DNA from: Actinostola sp. cb2023
Taxonomy: Eukaryota; Cnidaria; Anthozoa; Actiniaria; Actinostolidae
Direction: 5' to 3'
NCBI GenBank assembly: GCA_033675265.1
Contig: JAUJYZ010001083.1
Span: forward strand, 237,001-301,000
Length of the DNA: 64,000 nt
Position numbers and translations under genes: made by a program. The notes beneath the pieces are model-generated. The model was not told the DNA's origin. It did no database searches and saw only the letters and a program-made list of their open reading frames with translations. The first letter of the stretch is position 1; every line of letters starts with the position of its first letter. Of the stretch, positions 37,110-47,606 are shown in pieces.

Positions 37110-38038
37110 CTGGGGCGTAGCGTGCATATACGCACGTACGCACGTGCATGCGTACCGAATGTAAAATACTTAAACTTCCTGGAAATTACTCACAGAAGGC
37201 AGGAAAATGCTTTTTTGGAGACCCTATACACCTCAAAATTTTTCGGGGAGCATGCCCCCGCATCCCCCTACGAGCTCGCGCCTTCGTAGCCTCCCCAGTC
37301 ATTGTAGGCATGTATAATAATAATTGTAGTTAGTACAGTCTCAAACAAAATAAATACCAAATAACTGGCTTCGCCTCGGGTTGTTATATCGCTATTAGCG
37401 ATATACACCTATTTCAAATAACGTTGTCGCGTTCAAAGCAACAAGCGTCAAGCCAAGACCGAAGTGAATGCTGGTTATGTGCTAGCAAATTATTCAAATC
37501 AGACCTATTTTCTATACGAAGTGTGATATGCAAACAAGCATGTGAAAATGTTCACATTTTGTAATTAGTCCTTATAGAAACAATTGTGATTTAAATAATG
37601 GTCAACACAAAACCAGCATTCACTTCGGTCTTGGCTTGACGCTTGTTGCTTTGAACGCGACAACGATATTTGAAATAGGTGTATATAACGGTAGCGGTAT
37701 ATAACTTTGACTCATTTACATAAATCCTTTACATAACCTTTACATAAATCTTTTACACATCCTTTACATAAATCCTTTACATAACCTATACATATTAAAT
37801 CATTTACACAACCTCTACATAAATCCTTTATATAACCTATACATAAATCCCCAAAAACAACTGAGTGATAAATGCATTTTACTATGTATTTATGTAGCGA
37901 GAAAGTCCGCTGGAAAACGAAGAAAATGGTATATTTCTAAATTTTCAGGGGGGCATGCCCCCTCATCCCCCGAGAAGCTCACGCCTTCGGCGTTCGTTGC
38001 TATGTGCGTACATTGGGAAAAAAGCATGCTACGCCCTG
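37110..38038. mobile_element. Third-layer element, 929 bp, GTAGT target duplication
   Basis: CTGGGGCGTAGCGTGC on the left and GCATGCTACGCCCTG on the right are imperfect TIRs. GTAGT flanks both sides (37105-37109 and 38039-38043). A block GGGGAGCATGCCCCCGCATC at 37245 is echoed at 37950 and 48222. Confidence 0.7.
37383..37706. mobile_element. Innermost foldback element
   Basis: ATACACCTATTTCAAATAAC..GTTGTCGCGTTC is the complement of GAACGCGACAAC..ATTTGAAATAGGTGTAT. The middle arms (AGACCGAAGTGAATGCTGGT) also pair. A diverged relative lies at 52175-52650. Confidence 0.85.
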
Positions 38039-38664
38039 GTAGTACCTAGAGTTCTCAATCTGTTGAGTCTTTTTTTAGCACTATTTAAGTTGTTTTCCTG
38101 ACTGCGGATATATCGCATAGTTGCGTTGTGTACGAGCACGTCAACGAAAGAAATCAACTCTGAAATGAAAACCGCAAATAAATTTGCGACAAATCAAATC
38201 AAATCAATCTTTATTAATTGGGGGGCTCTCGAAATAAGTTGGGCTTTAAAGGGCCGGGGGCATGGAAAAAAACCCTGGTATGGACGGAGGGGCTCTAAGA
38301 GTTTTTCGCTTGAATGTGCAAAATCTTCCCGCCCCCCCCTCAGAGTATTTAATGAACATTCCCTTAGCCTAGAATCCAGGAGTTGTTGTTTTGTTATTCT
38401 AATTTCTGATTTTGTTTTCTATCTCAGAAGTGAGGCTAAGCCCACATATGAATATTATTAAAGAGTCGTCAATACATATTGTCAAGAAACAAGTGGGAAA
38501 TTGTAGAAATATTAAAAAGCATTTTATAACAAAAATCTCATTTTTAATTGTTTGGCAGGATAAAATGAGAGGGCCTGATGACCGGAAAATTAAAGAGGCA
38601 CCTTATATTTTAAAAGTAATAAAAAAAAGATATTTGTATGCATGCGTGCATGGGTTTCCTGTGA

Positions 38665-38790
38665 ATGAATGAATGAATGAATGAACTTTATTTAAAGAAG
38701 GTTAATATAAAAACATTTATAAAATGCACCAGTTTAGCATACAAATGTAGCTAATCTTCCACTGGGCCTTCTAGGTTAAATAAATAATAA
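38665..38790 (-). repeat. LINE-like 3' tail with (GAAT)n
   Basis: GAATGAATGAATGAATGAAC runs into TTTATTTAAAGAAGG, then AT-rich sequence. Read on the minus strand this resembles the 3' end of a LINE with a tetranucleotide tail. Confidence 0.4.
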
Positions 38791-38803
38791 TAATCGTAAT
38801 AAC

Positions 38804-39030
38804 AAGGCGCTCAATGAGCGTATACTCGGGCATTATGACAAGTAGATCTCTATCTTTGCTCACCAACACACACCATTGGTAGAACAAGCCACAGCTATCT
38901 CAAAATTGACAGACGAAGAGAAGAGACTATAGAGTCATTCTTCCGTGACAATCTCCAATACTTGACCCTGTTTTTTGATCATACGTCCAATGCGCGTTAT
39001 GACAATGACAGTTGCGTGACGAGGGAGACT
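38804..39030 (+). repeat. Hairpin-ended dispersed repeat, copy B left end
   Basis: ATAACAAGGCGCTCAATGAG..CTCGGGCATTATGACAAG. It matches 30452-30660 over about 200 bp with small indels. It is cut off at 39031 by a second repeat. Confidence 0.7.
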
Positions 39031-39487
39031 AAACATTTGACAGTTAATCAGCTTATTTGAGGCATCATTCGTAAAACACATCGAAAATTCTCAAGAGTGG
39101 AGGACATTTGAAAACGGAATGGCCTGTCGTATTAGTGTGGACGGCAAAAACAGCTGGTCACCGCACCTAGTTCTGGGAGTAAAAATAGAGTTTTCCATCG
39201 TTTTAGTGTAGACTGGCAGAGCGAAAACCCATCGAAATGTGTGCGCTTCAGTCAAAACAATACGCATTATATATTGAGGCAGAATGAAAAACATTCGAAA
39301 ACGCAAAATGTGGACTCAAAGCTTCAACTCAACCTTCGAAGCTTGAGACTCAACTCAATCTCGGTGTCTAAAGGCGTGTCTAAAGTCCTTGTCACGTGAC
39401 CCCAGTTTTCGAATGACACAGAGTGGCCGCGCAAAAGCTACTTTTTATAACAATTTCATGATTTCACTCAATATTTCACATATTAAT
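39031..39487. repeat. Dispersed direct repeat, copy 1 (about 457 bp)
   Basis: It begins ACATTTGACAGTTAATCAGC and is about 95% identical by eye to 47149-47606. It contains CGTATTAGTGTGGACGGC and CACGTGACCCCAGTTTTCGA. Possibly a decayed hAT-type element, which is an inference. Confidence 0.8.
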
Positions 39488-39540
39488 TTCAATTAATTAG
39501 AAGTATTTTTTTAACTCTGGTTTTATTATCAAAACAAGAC

Positions 39541-40896
39541 GCTCAATGAGCGTACACTCGGGCTTATGAAAAGGACAATGTCAGTTGCGTGAGGAGAGAC
39601 CTGACAATGACTGACAGTTGCGTGACGAAGGAGACTTTATGTCTGATGAAGGGCTATGTACGATCTCGATTTACCAACCGCATTGACCTTGCTCGCCTTC
39701 AATGCTTTGATGTAGTTTTGAAGTACGATTTTTACGATTCCTTTTCCTTCTGAATTTTTCAAACGTGGAATAAAATAAACATCCATCATGAGTTACTGAA
39801 AATAACTCGACTGGCTCGACTGTTTGCATGACTTCTGTACATATAGCTTTCTGTCAATCGGATGGAGTTATACATGACCGTTATACATCGTTGGTCGTGA
39901 GTTTAATTATAAACCTCGACTGTTTGCATGAGTTCTGTACATATAGCTTTCTGTCAATAGATGTAGTTATACATCGTTGGTCGTGAGTTTAATTATAAAT
40001 ACTCAAGGACATAATATATAACTGTACACGTACGTACTATTACAATTTTAATAGCAACACACATGGCATAGCGAGGTCATGATAGTTTTTGAGTTCATTT
40101 CATTTGCTTTTCAGTCTCGACTGGCTCGACTGTTTGCATGACTTCTGTACATATAGCTTTCCATAATAGATGTAGTTACATCGCTGGTCGTGAGTTCAAT
40201 TATAAATACTCATGCAAGGACAGATCAGTCTAGAACTGTACACCGGCGTACTATTACAATTAGCAACAAAAGGCCTACAGTCTGGGGTCCAATGTCGCCT
40301 AATAACAAACATGACATAGCGAGGTCATGATAGTTTTTCGGAGTTCATTTCATTTGCTTTTCAGTTCATTTTTTGATGAGTTCGAGTTCGTGGATGGCGA
40401 AGTCGTAGAACAGCTAGCCCTTTCGAAAACGCTCGAGGAAGATTTAGAGTATGCGTATCTGGTATGTAGTAAGCGTATGCGTTTCGATGGCTTGCTTTTC
40501 AGTCTCGACTGGCTCGACTGTTTGCATGACTTCTGTACATATAGCTTTCCGTAATAGATGTAGTTACATCGCTGGTCGTGAGTTCACGAGTTCGTGGAAA
40601 GGCGTTATAGAACAGCCGATAAAACACGGGCTTTAAACAGGCTCATTTCACAGACAAAAGCATACGGCTATTCGTGTGGGCCCACTCTGAAAGATGTCGT
40701 TTCATTAGCTTCATCGTGGAATGATCAACTACAATCCTGAACTTAATAGCTTGAAGATCTATGATGAGAAATCTTGAAACTCGATAGGATCAAATACATC
40801 GCATTCTTTCTTCATTCTTCGCATTCCTTCACCATGAAAAAATAAATAAAAAGAAAGTGTATTTTCTAACTCGGGCTTCCTTCGGAAGAGCCCGAG
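39541..40896 (+). repeat. Hairpin-ended dispersed repeat, copy C (most complete)
   Basis: The left end is GCTCAATGAGCGTACACTCG. The right end is a strong hairpin, CTCGGGCTTCC-TTC-GGAAGAGCCCGAG, followed by TAATAACAAG. Inside, a unit with GACTGTTTGCATGACTTCTG and TAGATGTAGTTACATCGCTG recurs at about 39815, 39917, 40131 and 40517. The tail has AAACTCGATAGGATCAAATA. No protein was recognised. Related to 49600-50936. Confidence 0.7.
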
Positions 40897-41033
40897 TAAT
40901 AACAAGTCCTTATTTTAGGGCTTTGAACATCAGTCACCCGTACAATTCTTTCATAACTTGGCATACCTGGCTGTCTCTTTTAGCCGGATTTCTTGTAGTC
41001 GAGTTTTAAAATTTACGCACTTTTAAAATTTGT

Positions 41034-41048
41034 TTGGGCTGCCTGTGG
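41034..41048 (-). repeat. Solo CACAGG-family terminus
   Basis: TTGGGCTGCCTGTGG, the complement of the 41479-41690 element end. It lies about 125 bp upstream of the SPRTN ATG. Confidence 0.5.
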
Positions 41049-41174
41049 TTTCATAGGCGCATGCGTAAATGGGATGATTCAAAATGGCGCCTGTCGGTGA
41101 TCGTGAACTGTTTTCCTCGATTTGATTTGATTATTTGACGCTAAACTACCATTTTGCAATCTTATCCAAAAAGC

Positions 41175-44100
41175 ATGAGTGAATATGATGACATGGCGTT
41201 TGCTATGTTCCTACAAGAACAACTAAACAGCGAGAATTGCGACATCACAACACAGGAAGCTTCCAATGTCCCAACGTCGATAGTGGACGAAGCTTGGGAA
41301 CTGATCGATCCTCATCCAGACATTAGACAATTGTTCCTGCAGTTTAATGAAGAATACTTTGATGGTTTGTTAGGTGAAATAGAAGTAAAATGGAGTCCAA
41401 GAATGACACTGTAAGGATTACATAAGACATGAATTATTTAAGATTCAAATTAAGCTTAGACTTTAATACTGGTTACTCCACAGGCAGCCCAAGCAATATA
41501 TTTGTGGAGTGTACGAACGGATTTACAGTGAATGTATGGGGCGAAAAATACGTATTTTTTGTTTTAATGAATTTGAACATACCTTGGTCCTGTGAAATTC
41601 ATTAAAACAAAAAATACGTATTTTTCGCCCCATTCATTCACTGTAAATCCGTTCGTACACTCCACAAATATATTGCTTGGGCTGCCTGTGGTTACTCAAC
41701 TGTCTAAAACGTTCTTCGATCTGTCATTCTATGATAGCTTGCTCACAAAGGAAAGGAGGGAGGGGGGCAGGATGTGTGTTATGTCAGGCTAGACTTCATG
41801 TACTTCGTGTATTGTTAATGCGCAAATTAGCATGTGAAGATGATCCATTATCCTAAATGAGAGAATAAATGGATGGATGGATGGAATGGGAAAAAGTTAC
41901 TTTTAACAATGAATTATTAATAACTGAAGGGCTCCCTGCAAGAACAACGTAAGTGATATCTGATCAAAATCTAAATTCTCCTTGAGATTATTTGATTTGC
42001 AAAGGAGAATTTGGGTTTTGATCACAAGTCACTTACGGTACTCCATTTTTGCAGGGACCCTTCAATTATTGATGATACAGTCGAACCTCTACTAACAGCA
42101 ACCTCCACATAACAGCCACCTCTCTATAACGGCCAGGGTTTTCTGTCCCAAACAACAGCCAGCCCATACATTTATTCATTTTTCAAACCTCCCCATAACG
42201 GCAGCTACACAACAGCCACAAAGTTGTGTACCGTTGTAGAGAGAGGTTCGACTGTACATGATTAACTTAAATAATGAACTTGTACTCATGATATAATGAG
42301 TACTCAAACTCATACGTGCATTTTTACAGATGTGCTGGTCGGTGTTGCTACAAGGGACGAGGTGGTCTGTGTTCTATAAGACTCAGTGAGCCATTACTGA
42401 AATTCAGACCCAGAAAGGATTTGGTAGAAACATTGTTGGTAAGAACATATCCAGAAGAAATTGCTCTTGCGAATTTGCCTCCTATATAATAATTTATTCA
42501 ATGATTTCATAGATAAGGTCGGTCGGTTGGTGAAAATTAAAAAATACAAGTTTGAGAATACATATATATGCTGTTAGTGTGATGCTTTGGGGCTAGACGC
42601 TCCAGATGTGGAGGTATAAAAGGCAGGCGACCTACAAAATAGTCAATGCCATATGCAGAATAACTACACTATTGCTGGTAAGACTCCATGCAGTTGCCAA
42701 GGGAGAGGAATCTTGATGTCTCTTCCTGATAATAATATTTTATTTGTACAAACATATATAGCCTCGCAGTCAGAAGACTGAATTATGCAATATATCACAA
42801 TTTGGTAACTCTACTCATTCCTACCCCTTCCTCTTACAAAACACCACAAATTAGATGGTCGGATGATGAGAAACAGGAAAAAACTTGGGATGGCTTAAGA
42901 TGCACATATTGTGAATATTGTGTAGGCTGTTTGCATTTCTCCAATTTGTTCATTTTCACATTTCTTTCCTTATTTCTAGCATGAGATGATACACGCTGTA
43001 TTATTTGTGACTCAAAACAACAAAGTATGTTGCAGTCTTATTTGTTATTGATCTCTCAATTGTGTAGCCTGGGAATTCAAAACATCAATCTGTACCTATC
43101 AGTTCCCTTGCTTCTAAGAGAGACGAGGGAACTGAGAACACGAGGAGAGACCGCTGCTATCGAGGACAGATTTTGTACGACTGAAAAACTTACTGCACAG
43201 AAGTTTGCCATGTCCGTGATGTTTTCTATTTTTTTAATTAGCCCATGCAGTGACTGTGCCATGGTTCTTGACAGTCATTCTAAATCTGTTGAATTATCTG
43301 TAACGCTATTAGAATAGCAACAAGTCAGTATTTCCCACATTCTACATATTTGTGTGTACCAGACAAGATTTGACTTTATAAAATAATTTACCGGTAGATA
43401 TATATCATGATATCATGTATGTTCTGATTGGCCTCACTACCCATCATGGTTTCCCTACTCCTCTCTTATGTTGTTTAGATCAGGCTCTTTTATATTTGAT
43501 ATATTTTGTTACAGGATCATGATGGTCATGGCCCAGAGTTTCACAAACACATGTACAGAATAAATAAACAAACTGGCACAAAGATATCGGTAAGAAAAAT
43601 AATAGATAATAATACTGTACAAGTACTCCAGGGCCCGCGAAGGGGGGAGAGGCGAGGGCCCACGAAGGGGGCAGAGGGGGGTGGGGAAGGGCTGGTAGGG
43701 CTGTAGCCCCACCACTTTTTTGTCCACAGGCAGTAAAATGTAAAAATTAAAGAGTTATTTCAATGTTTTGTCTCATCTGTTATGATGTTTTATGTTTTTA
43801 GGTATGCCATAACTTCCATGATGAGGTATGTATTAGGCTAGTCGTTTCAGGAATAGGACTAATTATTATTACTCTCTACTCCTCCCTTTTCATTACTTCA
43901 CTGAAATGTTACAAATGATTAGCAATAAATAAACATTGTTGAAGCTACGAACTAACATTGCAGGGAATAATAATAATAAATAATAATATTTTATTTATTG
44001 CTTGCTCTCCCTAATTGTTATTGAAGGTCAGTGTATATCGACAACATTGGTGGAAATGCAACGGACCTTGTCAAAAATGGTCGCCTTTTTATGGTGTTGT

Positions 44101-44401
44101 CAAAAGAGCGATGAACAGAGCACCAGCTCCCAGAGATACGTGGTGGGATGATCATAAACGAAAATGCGGAGGAGAATTCGCAAAAGTCAAAGAACCTGAA
44201 AACTACGGCAAACGAAAAACTAAGAATAAATCTCAAGACAAAAGCTCTGCATCTCTGAAAGGACAAGGGAATGTTTTAGGCACAAACTCAGGAAATCCAA
44301 GCCTTCCTACCTTCTTTGACAAGATGAAAAAGAATCAAAGTTCTTTTTATTTATTTTATATATTTTATATTTTATTTTTTATTTTTATTTTTATTTTTTA
44401 A
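41175..44401 (+). CDS. SPRTN: SPRTN, DNA-protein crosslink repair metalloprotease
   Basis: Six exons: 41175-41410, 42330-42438, 42980-43024, 43515-43589, 43802-43825 and 44027-44401. All phases agree, giving 287 residues (human about 489). Spartan is the replication-coupled zinc protease that degrades proteins crosslinked to DNA, recruited through PCNA, ubiquitin and p97. The SprT domain spans residues about 30-200: DEAWELIDPHPDIRQLF, EVKWSPRMTL, the HEMIH zinc motif split exactly at an exon start (42980), and DHDGHGPEFHKHM with the third ligand. QHWWKCNGPCQKWSPFYG is the zinc-binding/basic region. KGQGNVLG resembles the p97 SHP box and NPSLPTFF a PIP-like box (Asn in place of Gln). The frame then runs into AT-rich sequence encoding a hydrophobic Phe/Ile tail. 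No UBZ finger is present. I chose the ATG at 41175 (MSEYDDMAFAMFLQEQ), aligning with the human start. Confidence 0.95.
41479..41690. mobile_element. Perfect palindrome element, 212 bp, CACAGG ends, 7-bp TSD
   Basis: CACAGGCAGCCCAAGC..GCTTGGGCTGCCTGTG with arms of about 98 bp, nearly perfect. GTTACTC is duplicated exactly on both sides (41472-41478 and 41691-41697). It lies in SPRTN intron 1. It is a small member of the family that includes 28879-30257. Confidence 0.93.
41926..42066. mobile_element. Foldback element, about 140 bp, SPRTN intron 1
   Basis: GAAGGGCTCCCTGCAAGAAC with CGTAAGTGA pairs with TCACTTACGG..TTTTTGCAGGGACCCTTC. Inner arms AATCTAAATTCTCCTT match their complement. Confidence 0.75.
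42078..42254. mobile_element. TA-flanked MITE, 177 bp, SPRTN intron 1
   Basis: TIR CAGTCGAACCTCTAC with TA flanks (42076-77, 42255-56). The interior has repeated ATAACAGCCAC-type motifs. Confidence 0.8.
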
Positions 44402-44410
44402 AGGATTATA

Positions 44411-45455
44411 CAGTATGTTGTTCTAATTGTGAACATTTTTTGCACTTCATGTTATTTCTCGTCAACATATGGTACGATTATCCTGAACCTTTACTATGAA
44501 TTAGCTCTACACTTCAGCTAACATGTGATTAAGTTTCGTTGTATTTATTATTGAACTTTTCTAAATATATTTTATTATATCATGTCCGTTGGTGGTTCTA
44601 ATGGTGAACAGTTGTTTGTAATTGTGAACACTTTTGGCTTGCTTTTTAATGGCTTAATACTGTGTATTATTATCGATTTCTAGCCTTGCAATTCGATGTA
44701 CAAGTTCCAAGTTGTCTTAAAACAATATTTATGTTCGTGTTATTTCGATACGAATGCTAGAAAAATGTTAAAACGAAGTTAAGTCAGACAGCAACGCTAA
44801 ATTACTGACGTGTTTGCATGTTCATTGATGCATGCCGTTCATCACGTTCGTGTAACTGCTAACAACGCAATGGTGCAAATTTGTATCACAAACGCGGACT
44901 TCTTATACATATTTCCTTCTCAATATTTGCTATCGTACCAGTGTAGGTACATTAGCGGCAATTTTACTCTATATCTTAAGAACTACATATGTTATGAAGT
45001 GCCAAGTTATGCGTGAGCATATGCGTGTTTACAATTAGATGCACATCGCAAAAACACGCACAATTTTTCATTCCGATGCTGCTCGTTCATTTTCAACACT
45101 TTTCTAAATATTGTTCTGTAAAGAAAAGTGTTATTATTTACCTTTTAGCTCATATAAAAACAAACTCAAAACTTTGCGTTTTTAGAAAGAAAATATGCGA
45201 ACTTTGCCACTGAGAATCTAAAGGCGCGCTTAAAATTCGAATTAGTAAACAACAGTCGTCTTACCTTGCCGTCAAAGTTGAAATTCTGCGCGGAATAAAT
45301 GTCAGGAAGTCCAAAATAGCACTGAATGATTGAAAATAAATCAACATTTGCTCGGGTAAATTATTTTTTGTCGATCTTAACTTTACGATAAAAAACGGCA
45401 CTTTTACTGAAAAGTGTTCACAATTAGAACTGTTCACAATTAGAACAACATACTG
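44411..45455. mobile_element. TA-flanked element, 1,045 bp, 9 bp after the SPRTN stop
   Basis: TIR CAGTATGTTGTTCTAATTGT continues GAACA and is exactly complemented at 45430-45455, with TA at 44409-10 and 45456-57. A GTTCTAATTGTGAACA-type motif recurs inside. No transposase ORF. Confidence 0.85.
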
Positions 45456-45658
45456 TATGTCTTTATTCTGAAATAAAACGTTTACACAGCTTTTTTTTCT
45501 AAATATTAATTAGCTATATCTAAGGCTTTTCTTATATAATTGAATTTTGCCAGGTGGAAATGCTTATTATTGTTTTTTTCAGCAATTTGGTATTCTATCC
45601 TTTCATAATATTTGAAATAAGCTTTAAAACCATTAATTTCCAACTTGCCTCCATTTAA

Positions 45659-46836
45659 GGTGGCTCGCGGGTAATTCTTTGAACGATGGGTCTCATTATA
45701 AATCGACGTTTTGAGCAGCAAAACGTTAACCGATTTCGGATGTTTTTCATCCTGATAATCAGGTATTCGTAAATTTCATAAAAAGCACAAAGACAACATT
45801 TGTTGAGTTATAATCGATATTGAAACGCTCCATTTTCAGAGAAAATGCTTTTATTTTCCAAACTCCACGATGGATTTTTTTCAAATTACCTCAAACAAGT
45901 GTACAAGTGTGAAGGATTAATGGTGCCAAGTTTCAAGAAAATCCGTAGGTTGGAAAATGCTCCACAAGCGACTGCTAAATTTTAGTACAAAATACTATAC
46001 TCACACACGTTGTCAGCGCTGCCGTACAAATTTTAAAATAAAACTAAATTTGAAACTATCTAAACTATAGAATTTCAAAACACATCCAGCGGTCAGTAAA
46101 CACGAGAGGGTTTCAAAGCAGTTTCGAATACGGATGACTTGAAGTGGCTGGGTTTGCTACCGAAGTTCTCCAAACTGTATGTAAAGAACACGCTGAAACT
46201 TGGTGAAGTGTTTTCGAATATGTTGCTCTATGTCATATTGAAAAATTACGGAAAACAAATCGACAGAAATGTTTTTATAACGCAGAATACAATATTTTGG
46301 ATTTTCATATAATACACAACATAAACCTCTTGCACTTTGCTCATTGATAAAGTTTGTTGTATTCTTCCGATTTCCGTGAATTTTGCACTAAAGTTGCGAG
46401 TGATATGAAGCTTTCAGATGATAGTTTCAAATTTAGTTTTATTTTAAAATTTGTACGGCAGCGCTGACAACGTGTGTGAGTATAGTATTTTGTACTAAAA
46501 TTTAGCAGTCGCTTGTGGAGCATTTTCCAACCTACGGATTTTCTTGAAACTTGGCACCAGTAATCCTTCACACTTGTACACTTTGTTTGAGGTAATTTGA
46601 AAAAAATCCATCGTGGAGTTTGGAAAATAAAAGCATTTTCTCTGAAAATGGAGTGTTTCAATATCGATTGTAACTCAACAAATGTTGTCTTTATCACAAT
46701 AAAATTGCGCTTTTTATGAAATTTACGAATACCTGATTATCAGGATGAAAAATATCCGAAATCGGTTAACGTTTTGCTGCTCAAAACGTCCATTTATAAT
46801 GAGACCCATCGTTCAAAGAATTACCCGCGAGCCACC
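45659..46836. mobile_element. TTAA-flanked foldback element, 1,178 bp
   Basis: It is bounded by TTAA (45655-45658 and 46837-46840). Arms of about 450 bp begin GGTGGCTCGCGGGTAATTCT and are closely matched in inverse. The spacer is unique AT-rich sequence. Open frames inside are not conserved between arms. No transposase recognised. Confidence 0.9.
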
Positions 46837-46839
46837 TTA

Positions 46840-46995
46840 ACCTCACCTTATCTGCTGAGTAATCTTGAAATTCGATACGAACAAATAGTTCGGATTTTGG
46901 CCTGAAACTCGATACGAACAAATACTTCGCATTCTGTGTACAACCAAAAAAAATAAAAAAAATAAAAAGAGAGCGTATTTTATAACTCGAAAATA
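46840..46995 (+). repeat. Fragment of the hairpin-ended repeat right side
   Basis: CTTATCTGCTGAGTAATCTT with GAAATTCGATACGAACAAAT and GCGTATTTTATAACTCGA matches the 3' part of copies at 31316-31460 and 50780-50930. Confidence 0.6.
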
Positions 46996-47148
46996 TCGTT
47001 GAAATCAAAATCGAGTTACGTAGCCTGCGTTACAGCCCGTTCGGCTGAAATTGGCTGAAATTTCTGAGAAATGTCGCCCTGTGATTTCATAGAACTTTTA
47101 ACTGAAACATCATCATCATAATAATAAATATAAAGTCTTCAACACATG

Positions 47149-47606
47149 TAAACATTTGACAGTTAATCAGCTTATTTGAGGCATCATTCGTAAAACACAT
47201 TGAAAATTCTCAAGAGTGGAGGCCATTTGAAAACGGAATGGCCTGTCGTATTAGTGTGGACGGCGAAAACAGCTGGTCACCGCACCTAGTTCTGGGAGTA
47301 AAAATAGAGTTTTCCATCGTTTTAGTGTAGACTGGCAGAGCGAAAACCCATCGAAATGTGTGCGCTTCAGTCAAACCAAAACGCATTATTGTTTTTGTTG
47401 AGGCAGAATGAAAAACATTCGAAAACGCAAAATGTGGAATCAAAGCTTCAACTCAACCTTCGAAGCTTGAGACTCGACTCAATCTCGGTGTCTAACGTCC
47501 TTGTCACGTGACCCCAGTTTTCGAATGACACAGAGTGGCCGCGCAAAAGCTACTTTTTATAACAATTTCATGTTTCATTTCACTCAATATTTCACATATT
47601 CATTTT
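47149..47606. repeat. Dispersed direct repeat, copy 2
   Basis: Second copy of 39031-39487, with a few substitutions and small indels (for example TTGTTTTTGTTGAGGC against TTATATATTGAGGC). It is followed at 47625-47720 by poly-G MITE-like sequence (GGGGGGGGCTGGAGG). Confidence 0.8.

Larger units (their letters stand above)
36587..38364. mobile_element. Second-layer element, TIR AGGGAATGTTCATTAAATAC plus poly-G
   Basis: The left TIR is followed by G runs at 36611-36634 and 36678-36698 and by GGGGGGGCTCC motifs. The right end carries the complementary C run and GTATTTAATGAACATTCCCT. No coding content was seen. Confidence 0.75.
36548..38473. mobile_element. Outermost of four nested foldback elements
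   Basis: ATTGACGACTCTAAATAAAT..TTCATATGCGGGCTTAG on the left is mirrored by CTAAGCCCACATATGAA..AAAGAGTCGTCAAT on the right. It contains the elements at 36587-38364, 37110-38038 and 37383-37706. Confidence 0.7.

Noticed and set aside
40750..40790. Hammerhead-ribozyme-like string (TGATGAG..GAAAC) in the hairpin-ended repeat
   Set aside because: The core lacks the leading C of CUGAUGA, and stems II and III do not pair properly. The related copies (CTGCTGAG..GAAAC) diverge further.
45506..46697. Minus-strand open frames in the 1,178-bp TTAA element
   Set aside because: They fall partly in the inverted arms, and equivalent frames are not kept in the other arm. No transposase motifs.
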